Shown piece after piece: positions 36,425-45,971 of a stretch of DNA of 64,000 bases (position 1 is its first letter; the number at the start of each line of letters is the position of its first letter). Position numbers and translations under genes: made by a program. A model generated the notes under the pieces. It saw only the letters and a program-made list of their open reading frames with translations. It searched no databases and was not told where the DNA came from. The stretch comes from Flavobacterium sp. ASV13. GTDB taxonomy: Bacteria; Bacteroidota; Bacteroidia; Flavobacteriales; Flavobacteriaceae. Location of the stretch: contig NZ_JQJY01000005.1 of NCBI RefSeq assembly GCF_000745775.1, positions 124,001 through 188,000 on the forward strand, read 5' to 3'.

Positions 36425-36742
36425 TTTTTAATCGCAAGCTAGTTGCTCAATATCCTAAAAGCTATAAGTTTTTTACTGGTTCAAAATAGCATTGCGCTAA
36501 TCATTTGTTTACACCGATGCAAATGCGTTAACACAAAAATATGGATATTTAGAAGGTGGTCGATATTGACAGCCTTTTGTGTATATGAATAGCAACCGCA
36601 TTTTTCTGGTAAAAGAGAGCCACAATCAGCCAAAGATGGACGTTATAACTTTTTCAATTCACTCATGAGTTTATTTTGTAAATGGTTTGTAAAAATTGCC
36701 AAAATATAAATTAGATAGTGTTCAATATTAAAAGTGAGAATT

Positions 36743-37021
36743 ATGAATGTGGATCTTATTACCAGGGATGACCTTGATAAATTTAAAAAAGAATTGTTAG
36801 AAGAAATTCGGAGATATCAGCAATATCCGCGTAAACAAGGTCAGGAAGCTCGTGTATGGCTTAAAAGCTATGAGGTTCGTAAACTTCTAAATATTTCAGC
36901 GGGAACCTTACAAAACCTTCGGATAAATGGCACTCTTCCTTATAATAAAATTGGTGGACTTATGTACTATCGCTACGAGGACATTCAAAAATTGATGGAT
37001 GGTGTGAACAATATTAAATAA
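36743..37021 (+). CDS. Excisionase-like/MerR-type helix-turn-helix protein
   Basis: This 92-residue protein (ATG 36743; a GTG at 36734 adds three residues) has a helical N-terminus ('LDKFKKELLEEIRRYQQYPRKQG') and a winged helix-turn-helix: 'RVWLKSYEVRKLLNISAGTLQNLRINGTLPYNKIGGLMYYRYEDIQKLMDG'. This is the HTH_17 type used by excisionases and small regulators of Bacteroidota mobile elements. It may direct integrase excision or regulate the element. It has no partner overlapping it; the ABC-3C operon begins 160 bp downstream. Confidence 0.88.
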   Translation: MNVDLITRDDLDKFKKELLEEIRRYQQYPRKQGQEARVWLKSYEVRKLLNISAGTLQNLRINGTLPYNKIGGLMYYRYEDIQKLMDGVNNIK

Positions 37022-37180
37022 TCGCACTGCTTAAAGTAAGACAATCATTAAAAAGAAGTTGATTGACTAATATTCATATTTAAAATGTATTTACTGTTTA
37101 AATTTGCACTAAACATGTTAAAAGTGATAAAAAAAAACTAATTTGCAATCTAACACAACACTAATCTCAAATTTAAAAGT

Positions 37181-38272
37181 TTGACACCTAAAGAACTGAC
37201 TTTAACACAACCTGCCTTAATTAGAAGGATATCGGCTCTTGAAACTCTTCAGGGATCGGTTGTTTCTCCATTGAACCGTGTTGAATTGATGTCTTCAGAT
37301 GAATATGAAGTCTTTATCCTCGAATGGATATTTGGATATCTAGACAAAAAATATACTAAAACTAGATCATTCGCAGGTGCTGGAGACAAGGGGCGCGATG
37401 TAGTGGGCTATTATGGTGATGGCAAAATTGATATCTATCAATGTAAACACTATGACACTAAAATTGCACCAACTACACTTTATCCCGAATTAGGAAAACT
37501 TTGCTATTACACCTTTGAAAATCATTATCCAATTCCTCAGTCGTATTATATCGTTGCTCCAAAAGGATGTGGATCAACCATATTAGATATGATTGACAAT
37601 CCGAGTATGATTAATCAGAAATTAATTGACAATTGGGATGATTACTGTTCAAAAAAAATCACTAAAAAAGCTGACATTCTTTTAGATGATAAACTGCGTA
37701 AATACATAATTGATTTTGACTTTTCGATAATTAAAGATTTGGCTCCCCATGAGATTATTGATCAACACAAGGCTACTGAGTACCACATACTGCGTTTTGG
37801 TGGCGGAATAAAAAAATATCGGGATTTAATTCCCATTCCCGAAATGGTCATTCAGCCCAGAGAACAAAATTATACAGGATTATTATTTGAAGTATACGCA
37901 CAGGAGCTTAATACAAGAATTGATAAAGTCGAGGATCTAAAAAGTTTTGATAGATATTTTACGCATTTTAACACCCAACGTAATAGCTTTTATAGCGCAG
38001 AGTCATTAGAAAAATTCAGCAGGGAAAATTTTCCTGAAGCACTTCCTTCTCCTTTTGAAGAGTTAATGGATGATGCATATTCAGTTGTTGACACAACATT
38101 AGAACTCCACTCTTCCGAGTCTGGTTTTAAAAGATCTCTTCTTGCTGCGCAAGAAATAAAAAGACAAACATTTGCGAGTAATCCTCTCTCAACCGAAATG
38201 AGACCTTTAGACAAGGATGGACTTTGCAATCATTTGGCTAATGATAACCGGATTAAATGGATCGTACCATGA
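37181..38272 (+). CDS. ABC-3C system nuclease component (Mrr-type PD-(D/E)xK)
   Basis: This product has 363 residues from TTG 37181; no ATG lies between the upstream stop and codon 37 (ATG 37289 is the alternative). The N-terminal third is a restriction-endonuclease-like domain: 'DEYEVFILEWIFGYL', then 'GAGDKGRDVVGYYGDGKIDIYQCKHY' with Asp 73 and Gln-x-Lys at 87-89, as in Mrr nucleases. The rest (about 180-363) resembles the ABC-3C C-terminal domain by position in the operon. Its stop overlaps the next start (ATGA at 38269). It would be the DNA-cutting effector of a three-component conflict system; that role is inferred from family knowledge. Confidence 0.85.
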   Translation: MTPKELTLTQPALIRRISALETLQGSVVSPLNRVELMSSDEYEVFILEWIFGYLDKKYTKTRSFAGAGDKGRDVVGYYGDGKIDIYQCKHYDTKIAPTTLYPELGKLCYYTFENHYPIPQSYYIVAPKGCGSTILDMIDNPSMINQKLIDNWDDYCSKKITKKADILLDDKLRKYIIDFDFSIIKDLAPHEIIDQHKATEYHILRFGGGIKKYRDLIPIPEMVIQPREQNYTGLLFEVYAQELNTRIDKVEDLKSFDRYFTHFNTQRNSFYSAESLEKFSRENFPEALPSPFEELMDDAYSVVDTTLELHSSESGFKRSLLAAQEIKRQTFASNPLSTEMRPLDKDGLCNHLANDNRIKWIVP

Positions 38273-38757
38273 AAGAAGAACCAACTATAAAGATTTACAA
38301 TACACCGATTGAATTAGGGTTAAGGTCGTTAATTATACTTGAAACAAGTAAAAATCAAGTCATGGATTTGGAGAAAATTATGTATTTGGACTATCTCTGT
38401 TTAAATACGTCAGATATTGGTGGACCAGAAAGTTTGCATGCTCCGATTCCAAGTCGTGGTGTTCAGGTATTTTCAAAGAAAGAGTTAATACAGAAAGGTT
38501 TATCGATTATGATGACAAAGGAATTAATTCAGCTGGTTGTTAAGCCGGAAGGTTTTTTCTATCAAATTACTGAAGCAGGTACACTCTTTTTGGGTTTATT
38601 CCAAACAAAATACTTTTTAGATCTTGTTAATAGGAGTACGTGGGTATTGGAAAAGTGGGGCAACTCCAGTACTCATGAAATAAAATCTTTTATAGATGTT
38701 AATATTCAAAATTGGGGCGGAGATTTTCTATCCCTTGACGATTCCAATAACTCATGA
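38269..38757 (+). CDS. ABC-3C middle component
   Basis: This 162-residue protein starts at ATG 38269 inside the overlap with the nuclease gene; its stop overlaps the ATPase start (ATGA at 38754). The sequence is helix-rich, winged-helix-like: 'IELGLRSLIILETSKNQVMDLEKIMYLDYLCLNTSDIGGPESLHAPIPSRG', then 'LIQKGLSIMMTKELIQLVVKPEGFFYQITEAGTLFLGLF'. The pattern 'LDYLCL...SLHAP.P.R' is what I recall for ABC-3C middle components. It presumably links the ATPase to the nuclease. Assignment depends mainly on operon context. Confidence 0.85.
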   Translation: MKEEPTIKIYNTPIELGLRSLIILETSKNQVMDLEKIMYLDYLCLNTSDIGGPESLHAPIPSRGVQVFSKKELIQKGLSIMMTKELIQLVVKPEGFFYQITEAGTLFLGLFQTKYFLDLVNRSTWVLEKWGNSSTHEIKSFIDVNIQNWGGDFLSLDDSNNS

Positions 38758-40622
38758 CAGGATTTTATATTAAGGGTCTTTACATTAGAGGAAATAATGT
38801 TAAACCAGCTGAAATAAGTTTTACTAAAGGTGCAAATTTGATAACGGGTGCCTCTGATACTGGAAAATCTTATATTTTTTCGGCAATGAACTATGCACTT
38901 GGTGTCGGGGAACCACCTAAAGATATTCCACAAAGTGCAGGCTACAATGAAATTTTAATTGAGATTATTACTCATAAGGATAGTAAGACCTTTACGTTTA
39001 GACGTGAAATGGGCAAACCATCAATTTATGTTAAAGAATGCGGTTACCAAAATTTTTATACTAAGAGCATAAATTTCACGAAACTTACGTCCACTGGCCC
39101 ACTAATAAATCCAGAACATATTTCAAGTTTCCTTTTGGGACTGATTGGATTAGATGATAAAAAAATATTGGTAAACAAATCATCGGGAAAAACAACAAAT
39201 ATTAACTTCCGTAACCTGTTAAATTTGACATTTATAGCGGAAGATACAATTATCAAAACCACTTCGCCATATTATATCTCTGAGCAATACAAGGAAAGGG
39301 TAATGTCTCAATCGCTTTTACATGTTTTACTTTCCGGCAATGATTTTTCTGAAGTAGTGGAAAAGGAAGACTTGACTATTAGGGAAAATCAATTATTGGG
39401 TAAACTCGAATTCTTAAATTTCCAGGTGAGACAGTATGCTGATGAAAAAGCTACGCTAGTTGAAAAAACACAATCTTCACCTTTTATAAATGAAAAGCAG
39501 AAATTTTTAGAACTTGATTCTAGCTTGAAAGAGAATGTTGCACTAGCAAAAGAACTTATAAATAGAAAAAATTATGTATTACAGCAGAACCAAAATCTGA
39601 TAGCCGAACTTTCTTATAAGAAGGAGTTATCGAAGCGTTTTGTCATACTTGAAGCGCAGTACAGAAGTGATTCTGAAAGACTTGATTTTATCCTTGAGAC
39701 TCACGTCATTTCTGAACAATTGGGAGATGTTGTGTGCCCACTGTGCTCCTCACCACTACATGAAGACCATCTCTATCATATAAAAGAAAAAGAAAATTTT
39801 ATCGAGGCTGCCACCAACGAACTTGGTAAAATACAATCCAAGCGCGCGGGCTTAAAAGATACTTCCGAAAATTTAATAATTGAAGAGAATGTTTTACAAG
39901 CTGAAATAGAAAAGCTGAAAAATGAGTTAATTGATCTAGAACAGGAACTAGATAGAAATTTCTCTACAAAAATCTCAGATCTGAAAAACGAACTAAACAA
40001 TTATCTGGAAATAGAAAACTTCTCTCGGGAAATCGTATTTATCGATAATCAAATTGACAAACTTTTCAAAGAAAAGGATCGTTTGGAAACCCTTTTAAAT
40101 GCAAAAAAACCAGTGGAAGAAGAAATCAACTTGGTTCCCTATTCACTTATAACCGATTTATGTTGGTTTATTGAACAACGGCTACAGAATTGGAATTATG
40201 AAAATGCTGTGAAGGTAAACTTTGATTCACATTACAACATATTCGACATTATAATTTCTGGTAAAAATAGAAGAAGCTATGGAAAAGGTAAGAGATCAAT
40301 ATCTTATGCAGCGTGCCTGATTGGATTACTTGATTACTGCCAAACTAACGACAGGAATTTTTCCAATTTATTAGTATTAGATTCTCCTTTAACAACTTAC
40401 GAAGAAAAACAAAAAATAAATGTTGCTACTGAAAGTATACAGACAGAGATTCTAAAATCCTTTTTTATTGACCTTGTCAAAATTCCAGCGAACTCTCAGG
40501 TAATTATATTCGACAACAAAATGCCAGATGAGGAAACCTATAATTCCCTTAGTAGCAAACTAAATATGATTGTTTTTACTGGGCAAAAGGGAAGTGGACG
40601 CGAGGGCTTTTTTCCACAATAA
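38754..40622 (+). CDS. ABC-3C ATPase (DUF3732)
   Basis: This 622-residue SMC-like ABC ATPase has the Walker A 'GASDTGKS' (32-39), a long coiled coil (about 200-470) broken by a zinc-hook-like 'VCPLCSSPLHEDH' (about 327), a degenerate signature 'GKGKRSISYAA' and the Walker B 'LLVLDSPLTTYEEK' (about 540). This is the DUF3732 layout. It ends the three-gene operon, with 4-bp overlaps at both joints, so all three are made together. ABC-3C systems are predicted nucleic-acid-sensing conflict systems; the trigger is not known. The C-terminus 'VIIFDNKMPDEETYN' is the D-loop region. Confidence 0.92.
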   Translation: MTGFYIKGLYIRGNNVKPAEISFTKGANLITGASDTGKSYIFSAMNYALGVGEPPKDIPQSAGYNEILIEIITHKDSKTFTFRREMGKPSIYVKECGYQNFYTKSINFTKLTSTGPLINPEHISSFLLGLIGLDDKKILVNKSSGKTTNINFRNLLNLTFIAEDTIIKTTSPYYISEQYKERVMSQSLLHVLLSGNDFSEVVEKEDLTIRENQLLGKLEFLNFQVRQYADEKATLVEKTQSSPFINEKQKFLELDSSLKENVALAKELINRKNYVLQQNQNLIAELSYKKELSKRFVILEAQYRSDSERLDFILETHVISEQLGDVVCPLCSSPLHEDHLYHIKEKENFIEAATNELGKIQSKRAGLKDTSENLIIEENVLQAEIEKLKNELIDLEQELDRNFSTKISDLKNELNNYLEIENFSREIVFIDNQIDKLFKEKDRLETLLNAKKPVEEEINLVPYSLITDLCWFIEQRLQNWNYENAVKVNFDSHYNIFDIIISGKNRRSYGKGKRSISYAACLIGLLDYCQTNDRNFSNLLVLDSPLTTYEEKQKINVATESIQTEILKSFFIDLVKIPANSQVIIFDNKMPDEETYNSLSSKLNMIVFTGQKGSGREGFFPQ

Positions 40623-40801
40623 TTCTGCTAGCTATATTAACCAACAAAATTATTGCGATTTTAATTACTACGCGGTAGATGTCGCTTTGATTGAGAGGTT
40701 GAAGAAAGCAAGCACTATAGTTCATCTACCAACGCGCTTAAACTACCGCTAATTATTCAACACAACAAAAAATACATTGTTAAAATGAGTTCTCTGGAAG
40801 A

Positions 40802-43800
40802 TTACCCATTTTTAACCATCTTATGCCTTGGAAGATTAATTTCATGCTCCTGCGGATATGGTTGCCTATGGGTCATACTGACATCTTCTTTAATTTGCTC
40901 ATGTACTTTAAACTGCCTCTCATCAGCATTGGAATAGCGAGGATCAGATATAAACGGCATTTTCGCCATTTTAGTTATTGTAATCGTTGGAAAATGATAG
41001 TCAACCTCGACAGTACCCAAAAGCAGATAACAGCCCCCACCTTGAAAGGGATATTCCTTTAAGCTACCTGTAAAGTGCGCTGTATCGAATAATTCGCCTT
41101 CCGCATCTATCCATGTTCCGAAGTACATGGCTCCTAATTTTGTTGGAACATGCTTACGGGATATCAGATAGGCTAACATGCGAACTTGTTTCTTATGGTG
41201 CTTTAATAAATCCTTAGCCAATACATCACCCCTGAATTTTGTCTGTAACAAATCAAATGGTGAACATGAAACAGGAAAACTAAGCAGTTCAATTTCATCA
41301 AAGGCATCTTCAAATTCTGAGCGCTCGAGTTTTGGAAGGCTGTATTCTTTGATAGGTTCTTGTATCAGCATAAGATTTCTGTTCTCCGGTTTAAAATTGA
41401 CCAATATCAAACGAGCAATTACAAGTAGTTGATTTTTGGTTTTTCCCGTGAATCGAAATGCGCCGATAAAAATCAAGATTTGAATGCTTTCAATCCCAAT
41501 TTGAATCCTATTAATGAAATCTTCCAATCCAAGGTAATCTCCATGTAACTCACGTTCGGAAACTATTTGCTGAGCTACTTTAGTTTCAAGTCCTTCAAGA
41601 TGCATCAGCCCGAGATAAATATCACTACCATATAAGGTGGTCTCATATTCACTTTTGTTTACACAAGGATTGTGGATGGTAGCACCAGACATTCTTGCTT
41701 CATGTATATATACTTCAGTCCTGTAAAAACCTCCTTGATTATTGATAACAGCAACCATGAACTCAATAGGATAATGCACCTTAAGATATAAACTTTGATA
41801 ACTTTCAACCGCATAAGATGCTGAGTGAGCTTTGCAAAAAGAATATCCGGCAAATGATTCGATCTGACGGTAAATTTCCTGGCTAAGCTCGACGGGATGT
41901 CCTTGTTCTTGACAGCATTCAAAGAAATGATCCTTGACTTTTTGAAGAGCAGCTTTTGACCTGCCTTTACCACTCATAGCTCTTCTTAATATATCCCCAT
42001 CGGCAGCATGAAGCCCGCCGTAGTGCAACGCGATTTTTATAACATCTTCCTGATATACCATTATGCCGTAGGTTTCTCCAAGCTGCTCTTTAAATACTTG
42101 ATGGAAGTACTCAAACTTGTCAGGGTTATTATGGCGAAAAATATATTCTTTCATCATTCCGCTTTGAGCAACGCCAGGACGAATAATGGACGATGCAGCA
42201 ACAAGGATTTTGTAGTTGTTACATTTTAGTCTTCTGAGAAGCCCGCGCATTGCGGGACTTTCTATATAAAAACAGCCGATAGTTTTGCCACGACCTAAAT
42301 ACTGATTGCACAAAACCTCATCTTTAGAAAGTGAAGTATCCCTAATATCGACATTGATGCCACGGTTTTTCAGTATCAACTTTACACTATCGTCAATGTG
42401 GCCTATTCCGCGCTGGCTCAATATATCAAACTTTTCAAAACCGATGTCTTCAGCCGTATGCATATCGAACAAAACAATTGGAAATCCTTTTGGCGGCATT
42501 TCAAGCACTGTAAAATTTGTAATAGGTTCTTCAGAAATGAGTATACCACATGAATGCATACTTCTCTGATTCGGGTATTTTTCAAGCATCATTCCATATT
42601 CCTGAACCATCCTTACTACCTTATTGCTATCATGAAGCTCAATCGGATTTTTAGCTAGGGCATCAAGTTCCTCTTTTGGGAGTCCAAATACTTTTCCAAC
42701 TTCCCTGAATATTGACCGATATTTAAATTCAACATTAGTACCGCAAAAAGCCACGTGATCGGCTCCATAACGTTTAAAGATATATTCCAGTATTATATCG
42801 CGCTCTTTCCAAGACCAGTCAATATCAAAATCGGGGGGGCTCTTGCGGTTTACATTTAGGAACCGTTCAAAATATAAATCAAGTTCAATAGGACAGATAT
42901 CGGTAATGCCCAGACAATAGGCAATTATGCTGTTAGCACCACTGCCACGCCCTATGTGTAAAAAGCCCATACTGGTACTATAGCGGATTATATCCCATGT
43001 TATGAGGAAATAACCGCTGAATTCCAATTCTTCAATAACTTTTAGTTCTTTTTCAACACGTTGCTTTGCAATGATGTTATCAGGACCATATTTTTTGACC
43101 ATACCCTCCTGGGCGAGTGTTCTCAAACGTTGCATATCCTCCTCACGGCTGTTAGTAAAATATTTTTTATTACGTGGTATTCCAAATTCGTATTCGAAAT
43201 TACACTGGTCAATTATCTTTTGAGTGTTTTGAATGATAGAGGGATAATCCGCATATTTTTCCAATAATTCTGAAAGCGGCAACATAGTCTCCAAGTTACT
43301 ACAGTAATCATTTAGTGATAATCTGGAACCTAATATATTGAGATCTATGGCGCGTAATATTTTATGTAGATTATATTCTTTCTTATTTCTAAAAGTAACA
43401 GAATGCAAGAGCACTAGTTTATCAAGCCTATTTTTCCACTTATCTTGGAACAACAGCATGAGTTCATCACTCTTTATCCCAATGTACTCATGTTCTTTTA
43501 AGACTGAGGGCGCATCAATAAGTGTATATATAATTATAACATTTTCAAAAACAGGAGCCATTGCCGGTAAAGGCAAATCATTAAAATTACGCTGTGTTAA
43601 GAACCGATTCATTTCGCCTAATCCCTCACGGTTTACGGCAAGGCCTATATATCGCAATGTATTGTTGCAACGAAATTCAATACCTACTAAAGGTTTTATA
43701 TCTGCGGCTTGGCATAATTTGATAAAATCGTAAATTCCAGTTACTGTATTAATATCTGTCAGCGCCATTGCTTTTACATAGCAATTCGATGCCTGTTGGA

Positions 43801-43864
43801 CTAGTTCTTCAACAGGGATTGTGCCATAGCGAAGGCTATGGAAAGAATGACAGTTAAGATACAT
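40802..43864 (-). CDS. dnaE2-like: DnaE-type (ImuC/DnaE2-like) error-prone DNA polymerase
   Basis: This 1020-residue C-family polymerase is shorter than replicative DnaE (about 1160). It has the PHP domain, in which some metal ligands are lost ('NCHSFHSLRYG', 'ALTDINTVTG' where LTDH is usual), the palm 'SPPDFDIDWSW' (catalytic Asp pair at about 344-348), 'IGRGSGANSIIAYCLGITD', 'KAHSASYAVESYQSLYLKVHYPIEFMV' and the helix-hairpin-helix 'LEDFINR'. It lies 3 bp after the Y-family polymerase gene and is under the same LexA-like repressor. It should extend past lesions in SOS-type mutagenesis. It replaces the role of ImuC in ImuABC systems. Confidence 0.93.
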   Translation of the reverse strand: MYLNCHSFHSLRYGTIPVEELVQQASNCYVKAMALTDINTVTGIYDFIKLCQAADIKPLVGIEFRCNNTLRYIGLAVNREGLGEMNRFLTQRNFNDLPLPAMAPVFENVIIIYTLIDAPSVLKEHEYIGIKSDELMLLFQDKWKNRLDKLVLLHSVTFRNKKEYNLHKILRAIDLNILGSRLSLNDYCSNLETMLPLSELLEKYADYPSIIQNTQKIIDQCNFEYEFGIPRNKKYFTNSREEDMQRLRTLAQEGMVKKYGPDNIIAKQRVEKELKVIEELEFSGYFLITWDIIRYSTSMGFLHIGRGSGANSIIAYCLGITDICPIELDLYFERFLNVNRKSPPDFDIDWSWKERDIILEYIFKRYGADHVAFCGTNVEFKYRSIFREVGKVFGLPKEELDALAKNPIELHDSNKVVRMVQEYGMMLEKYPNQRSMHSCGILISEEPITNFTVLEMPPKGFPIVLFDMHTAEDIGFEKFDILSQRGIGHIDDSVKLILKNRGINVDIRDTSLSKDEVLCNQYLGRGKTIGCFYIESPAMRGLLRRLKCNNYKILVAASSIIRPGVAQSGMMKEYIFRHNNPDKFEYFHQVFKEQLGETYGIMVYQEDVIKIALHYGGLHAADGDILRRAMSGKGRSKAALQKVKDHFFECCQEQGHPVELSQEIYRQIESFAGYSFCKAHSASYAVESYQSLYLKVHYPIEFMVAVINNQGGFYRTEVYIHEARMSGATIHNPCVNKSEYETTLYGSDIYLGLMHLEGLETKVAQQIVSERELHGDYLGLEDFINRIQIGIESIQILIFIGAFRFTGKTKNQLLVIARLILVNFKPENRNLMLIQEPIKEYSLPKLERSEFEDAFDEIELLSFPVSCSPFDLLQTKFRGDVLAKDLLKHHKKQVRMLAYLISRKHVPTKLGAMYFGTWIDAEGELFDTAHFTGSLKEYPFQGGGCYLLLGTVEVDYHFPTITITKMAKMPFISDPRYSNADERQFKVHEQIKEDVSMTHRQPYPQEHEINLPRHKMVKNG

Positions 43865-43867
43865 AGC

Positions 43868-45058
43868 TTACTTTTTTCTCTTTAATATTTCAGCCTTATT
43901 ATTAGGCTTTAAGATAGCACCACCCCCACGCATAACAGCATCGAAACCATAACGGGTCTTCATTCTGTCCATAGCCTGATAGAGGGAAAGCATTTCCTCG
44001 GTGTCATCAAACATATTTATTTGATATGTACCCCTTACCAGACCACTAAATCGTATGCCGATCAGGCGAAGACGCATTCTGCGCTGGTACAATCTATCAA
44101 ACAGATTCATTACACACTTAATCAGTATATGGTCAGCAGAAGTATATGGAACCTTACATTGTTTGGTTTCAGTATCAAAATTTGAATATCGTATCTTAAT
44201 GGTTACTGTTGAGGTAAGCCATTCTTCAGAGCGAAGCTGAAAAGCCAGCTTTTCTACCATACCCTGAAGTATGCTTTTTAACATATTGATATCAATTGTA
44301 TCCTGCAAAAAAGTATCCTCGGTAGAAATTGATTTGCGCTCTGTGTAAGGTTCTACAGGATTGTTGTCTATTCCATTTGCTTTTTTCCATAATTCGATTC
44401 CGTTTTTGCCTATCATCTGCTGTAATACTTCCGCAGGCATTTCAGAAAGTGTTTGGATATTTCTAACGCCAATACGTGATAGCAACTGGAAAGTAGCATC
44501 TCCTACCATTGGTATTTTTCTTATGGATAGCGGATTTAGGAAAGGTTTTACCATCTCTTCTGATATTTCAAGATTGCCTTTAGGCTTTCCTTCACCGGTA
44601 GCTATTTTAGATACGGTCTTATTGACAGACAAGGCAAAACTTATGGGCAGACCTGTTTCCTTTGTAACAGATTGTGCAAGTTCGTTGGTCCATGTGTATG
44701 AGCCGTAAAACTTATCCATACCCGTTATATCAAGATAGAATTCATCGATGCTGGCTTTCTCCATAACCGGCGATTTTTCTTCAATCACTTCGGTTACGGC
44801 ATGGGATAATCTGGAATATAGCTCCATATCACCCTTCATCACTTTTGCCTGGGGACATAGTCGAAGAGCCATTTTTATAGGCATTGCAGAGCGCACCCCG
44901 AAAGTTCGCGCTTCATAAGAACATGAGGCCACAACACCTCTTTCCCCCCCGCCAATAATAAGCGGGATACCATTCAATCGTGAATCGGTCAGCCTCTCGC
45001 AGGACACAAAAAATGTATCCAAATCCATATGTACAATTGCCCTTCCCATAATTTTCAT
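43868..45058 (-). CDS. dinB: Y-family DNA polymerase (DinB/Pol IV-like)
   Basis: This 396-residue polymerase (start at ATG 45058 or 45049, 'MKIMGRAIVHMDLDTFFVSCERL') has the catalytic 'MDLDTFFVSCE' and 'SIDEFYLDITG' motifs, the 'YEARTFGVRSAMP' steric-gate/palm region, 'AIVG'-like helix-hairpin segments ('RKIPMVGDATFQLLSRIGVRNIQTLSEMP') and the little-finger domain. The longer frame (to 45127) would begin within the operator cluster. It is the first gene of a two-gene minus-strand operon with the DnaE-like polymerase, diverging from the repressor at 45135. Confidence 0.95.
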   Translation of the reverse strand: MKIMGRAIVHMDLDTFFVSCERLTDSRLNGIPLIIGGGERGVVASCSYEARTFGVRSAMPIKMALRLCPQAKVMKGDMELYSRLSHAVTEVIEEKSPVMEKASIDEFYLDITGMDKFYGSYTWTNELAQSVTKETGLPISFALSVNKTVSKIATGEGKPKGNLEISEEMVKPFLNPLSIRKIPMVGDATFQLLSRIGVRNIQTLSEMPAEVLQQMIGKNGIELWKKANGIDNNPVEPYTERKSISTEDTFLQDTIDINMLKSILQGMVEKLAFQLRSEEWLTSTVTIKIRYSNFDTETKQCKVPYTSADHILIKCVMNLFDRLYQRRMRLRLIGIRFSGLVRGTYQINMFDDTEEMLSLYQAMDRMKTRYGFDAVMRGGGAILKPNNKAEILKRKK

Positions 45059-45128
45059 TTTTGTACCATACAAAATTAGCACAGGTTGTAACAAATAAAT
45101 TATATTTGTTGATACAATTTGTAACAAA
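45059..45128. promoter_or_regulatory. Clustered LexA-like operators between divergent repressor and polymerase genes
   Basis: In 70 bp there are four TTTGT/ACAAA inverted sites: TTTTGTACCATACAAAA (45059-45075), GTTGTAACAAAT (45085-45096), TTTGTTGATACAA (45106-45118), TTTGTAACAAA (45118-45128). The first touches the polymerase start and overlaps a TAATTTTG -7-like box on the minus strand; the last is just before the repressor ATG. Confidence 0.75.
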
Positions 45129-45134
45129 AACTAT

Positions 45135-45899
45135 ATGTCTTTATTTTCCGACAACATCAGAAGCCTACGGCTAAAAAAGAAAATTTCTCAGGAAAAAGTC
45201 GCTACAAGCCTTCTAATAACGCGTGGAAGGTATGCGAAGTATGAAGACGGGACTTCTGAAGCTCCCTATGAAATATTGAAAAGAATATCAAAATATTACC
45301 ACGTCAGCATTGACATCCTGCTGTGCATTGACGTAAGGAAAGTCAAAATTGATGATTTGGTCAAGCTTGAGGATAACAGGGTTCTATTACCAGTTATAGT
45401 GAATAATGAAGGTGAAAGTTTTATAGAAATTGTTACGCAAAAAGCTAAGGCAGGCTATATGAATGGATATTCAGATCCGGAATATATCGAAAACCTACCG
45501 CGTATTTCACTGCCGTTTTTAGGTCCTGGTCTTCATAGGGGGTTTACAGTTGATGGGGATTCTATGCCTCCACATGATGATGATGATGTTATTGTCGCCA
45601 AATATATTGAGAAACTTAGTGAGGTAGTAGATGGGAGGACTTATATTATAATAACTAAAAATGATGGTATCGTTTATAAAAGATTAAATAAAAACAAAAA
45701 AAATGTATTGGTACTCGAATCTGACGAATCTTTTTATAATCCTTATGAAGTCAGGGCATCAGAAATTGAACAAATATGGGAATTCAAATGTAATCTAGGC
45801 AAAAAAGACAAGAAGAAGATTACCATTACTCCCAGCAGTATTGAAGAAATGTTTATGGAATTAAAGAATGACATTCGAAGACTGGAACGAAAGAGATAA
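45135..45899 (+). CDS. LexA-like self-cleaving repressor (XRE plus S24)
   Basis: This 254-residue protein has an XRE helix-turn-helix (about 5-60, 'FSDNIRSLRLKKKISQEKVATSLLITRGRYAKYE') and a C-terminal S24 peptidase domain: an Ala-Gly bond at 106-107 ('KAKAGYMNG'), catalytic Ser 143 ('DGDSMPPH') and Lys 182 ('VYKRL'). These are the LexA/UmuD autocleavage parts. It is divergent from the dinB/dnaE operon and separated from it by clustered operators, so it should repress that operon until DNA damage. A terminator follows. It is larger than LexA (about 200) through a C-terminal helical tail. Confidence 0.95.
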   Translation: MSLFSDNIRSLRLKKKISQEKVATSLLITRGRYAKYEDGTSEAPYEILKRISKYYHVSIDILLCIDVRKVKIDDLVKLEDNRVLLPVIVNNEGESFIEIVTQKAKAGYMNGYSDPEYIENLPRISLPFLGPGLHRGFTVDGDSMPPHDDDDVIVAKYIEKLSEVVDGRTYIIITKNDGIVYKRLNKNKKNVLVLESDESFYNPYEVRASEIEQIWEFKCNLGKKDKKKITITPSSIEEMFMELKNDIRRLERKR

Positions 45900-45919
45900 A
45901 TGGGATAGTCTGAATTATG

Positions 45920-45943
45920 AAGCTGGCTTATGCCAGCTTTTTT
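45920..45943 (+). terminator. Terminator after the LexA-like gene
   Basis: Stem AAGCTGGC with GCCAGCTT, TTAT loop, then TTTTT. Confidence 0.92.
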
Positions 45944-45971
45944 GTTTGTAATTCTCTCATACAATGCAAAA

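Noticed and set aside
36250..36489. Plus-strand frame between the SDR gene and the excisionase-like gene
   Set aside because: Half of it lies antisense to the SDR N-terminus and it has no recognisable domain; the direct repeat explains the region better.
40640..40760. GGTAGATG/CATCTACC inverted pair after the DUF3732 gene as a tRNA or att remnant
   Set aside because: No tRNA arms and too little match to the tRNA-Pro 3' end; probably chance or a weak terminator.
44880..44910. CACCCCGA as the right attachment site of the island
   Set aside because: Inside the Y-family polymerase gene, with no flanking match to the tRNA 3' end beyond eight bases.
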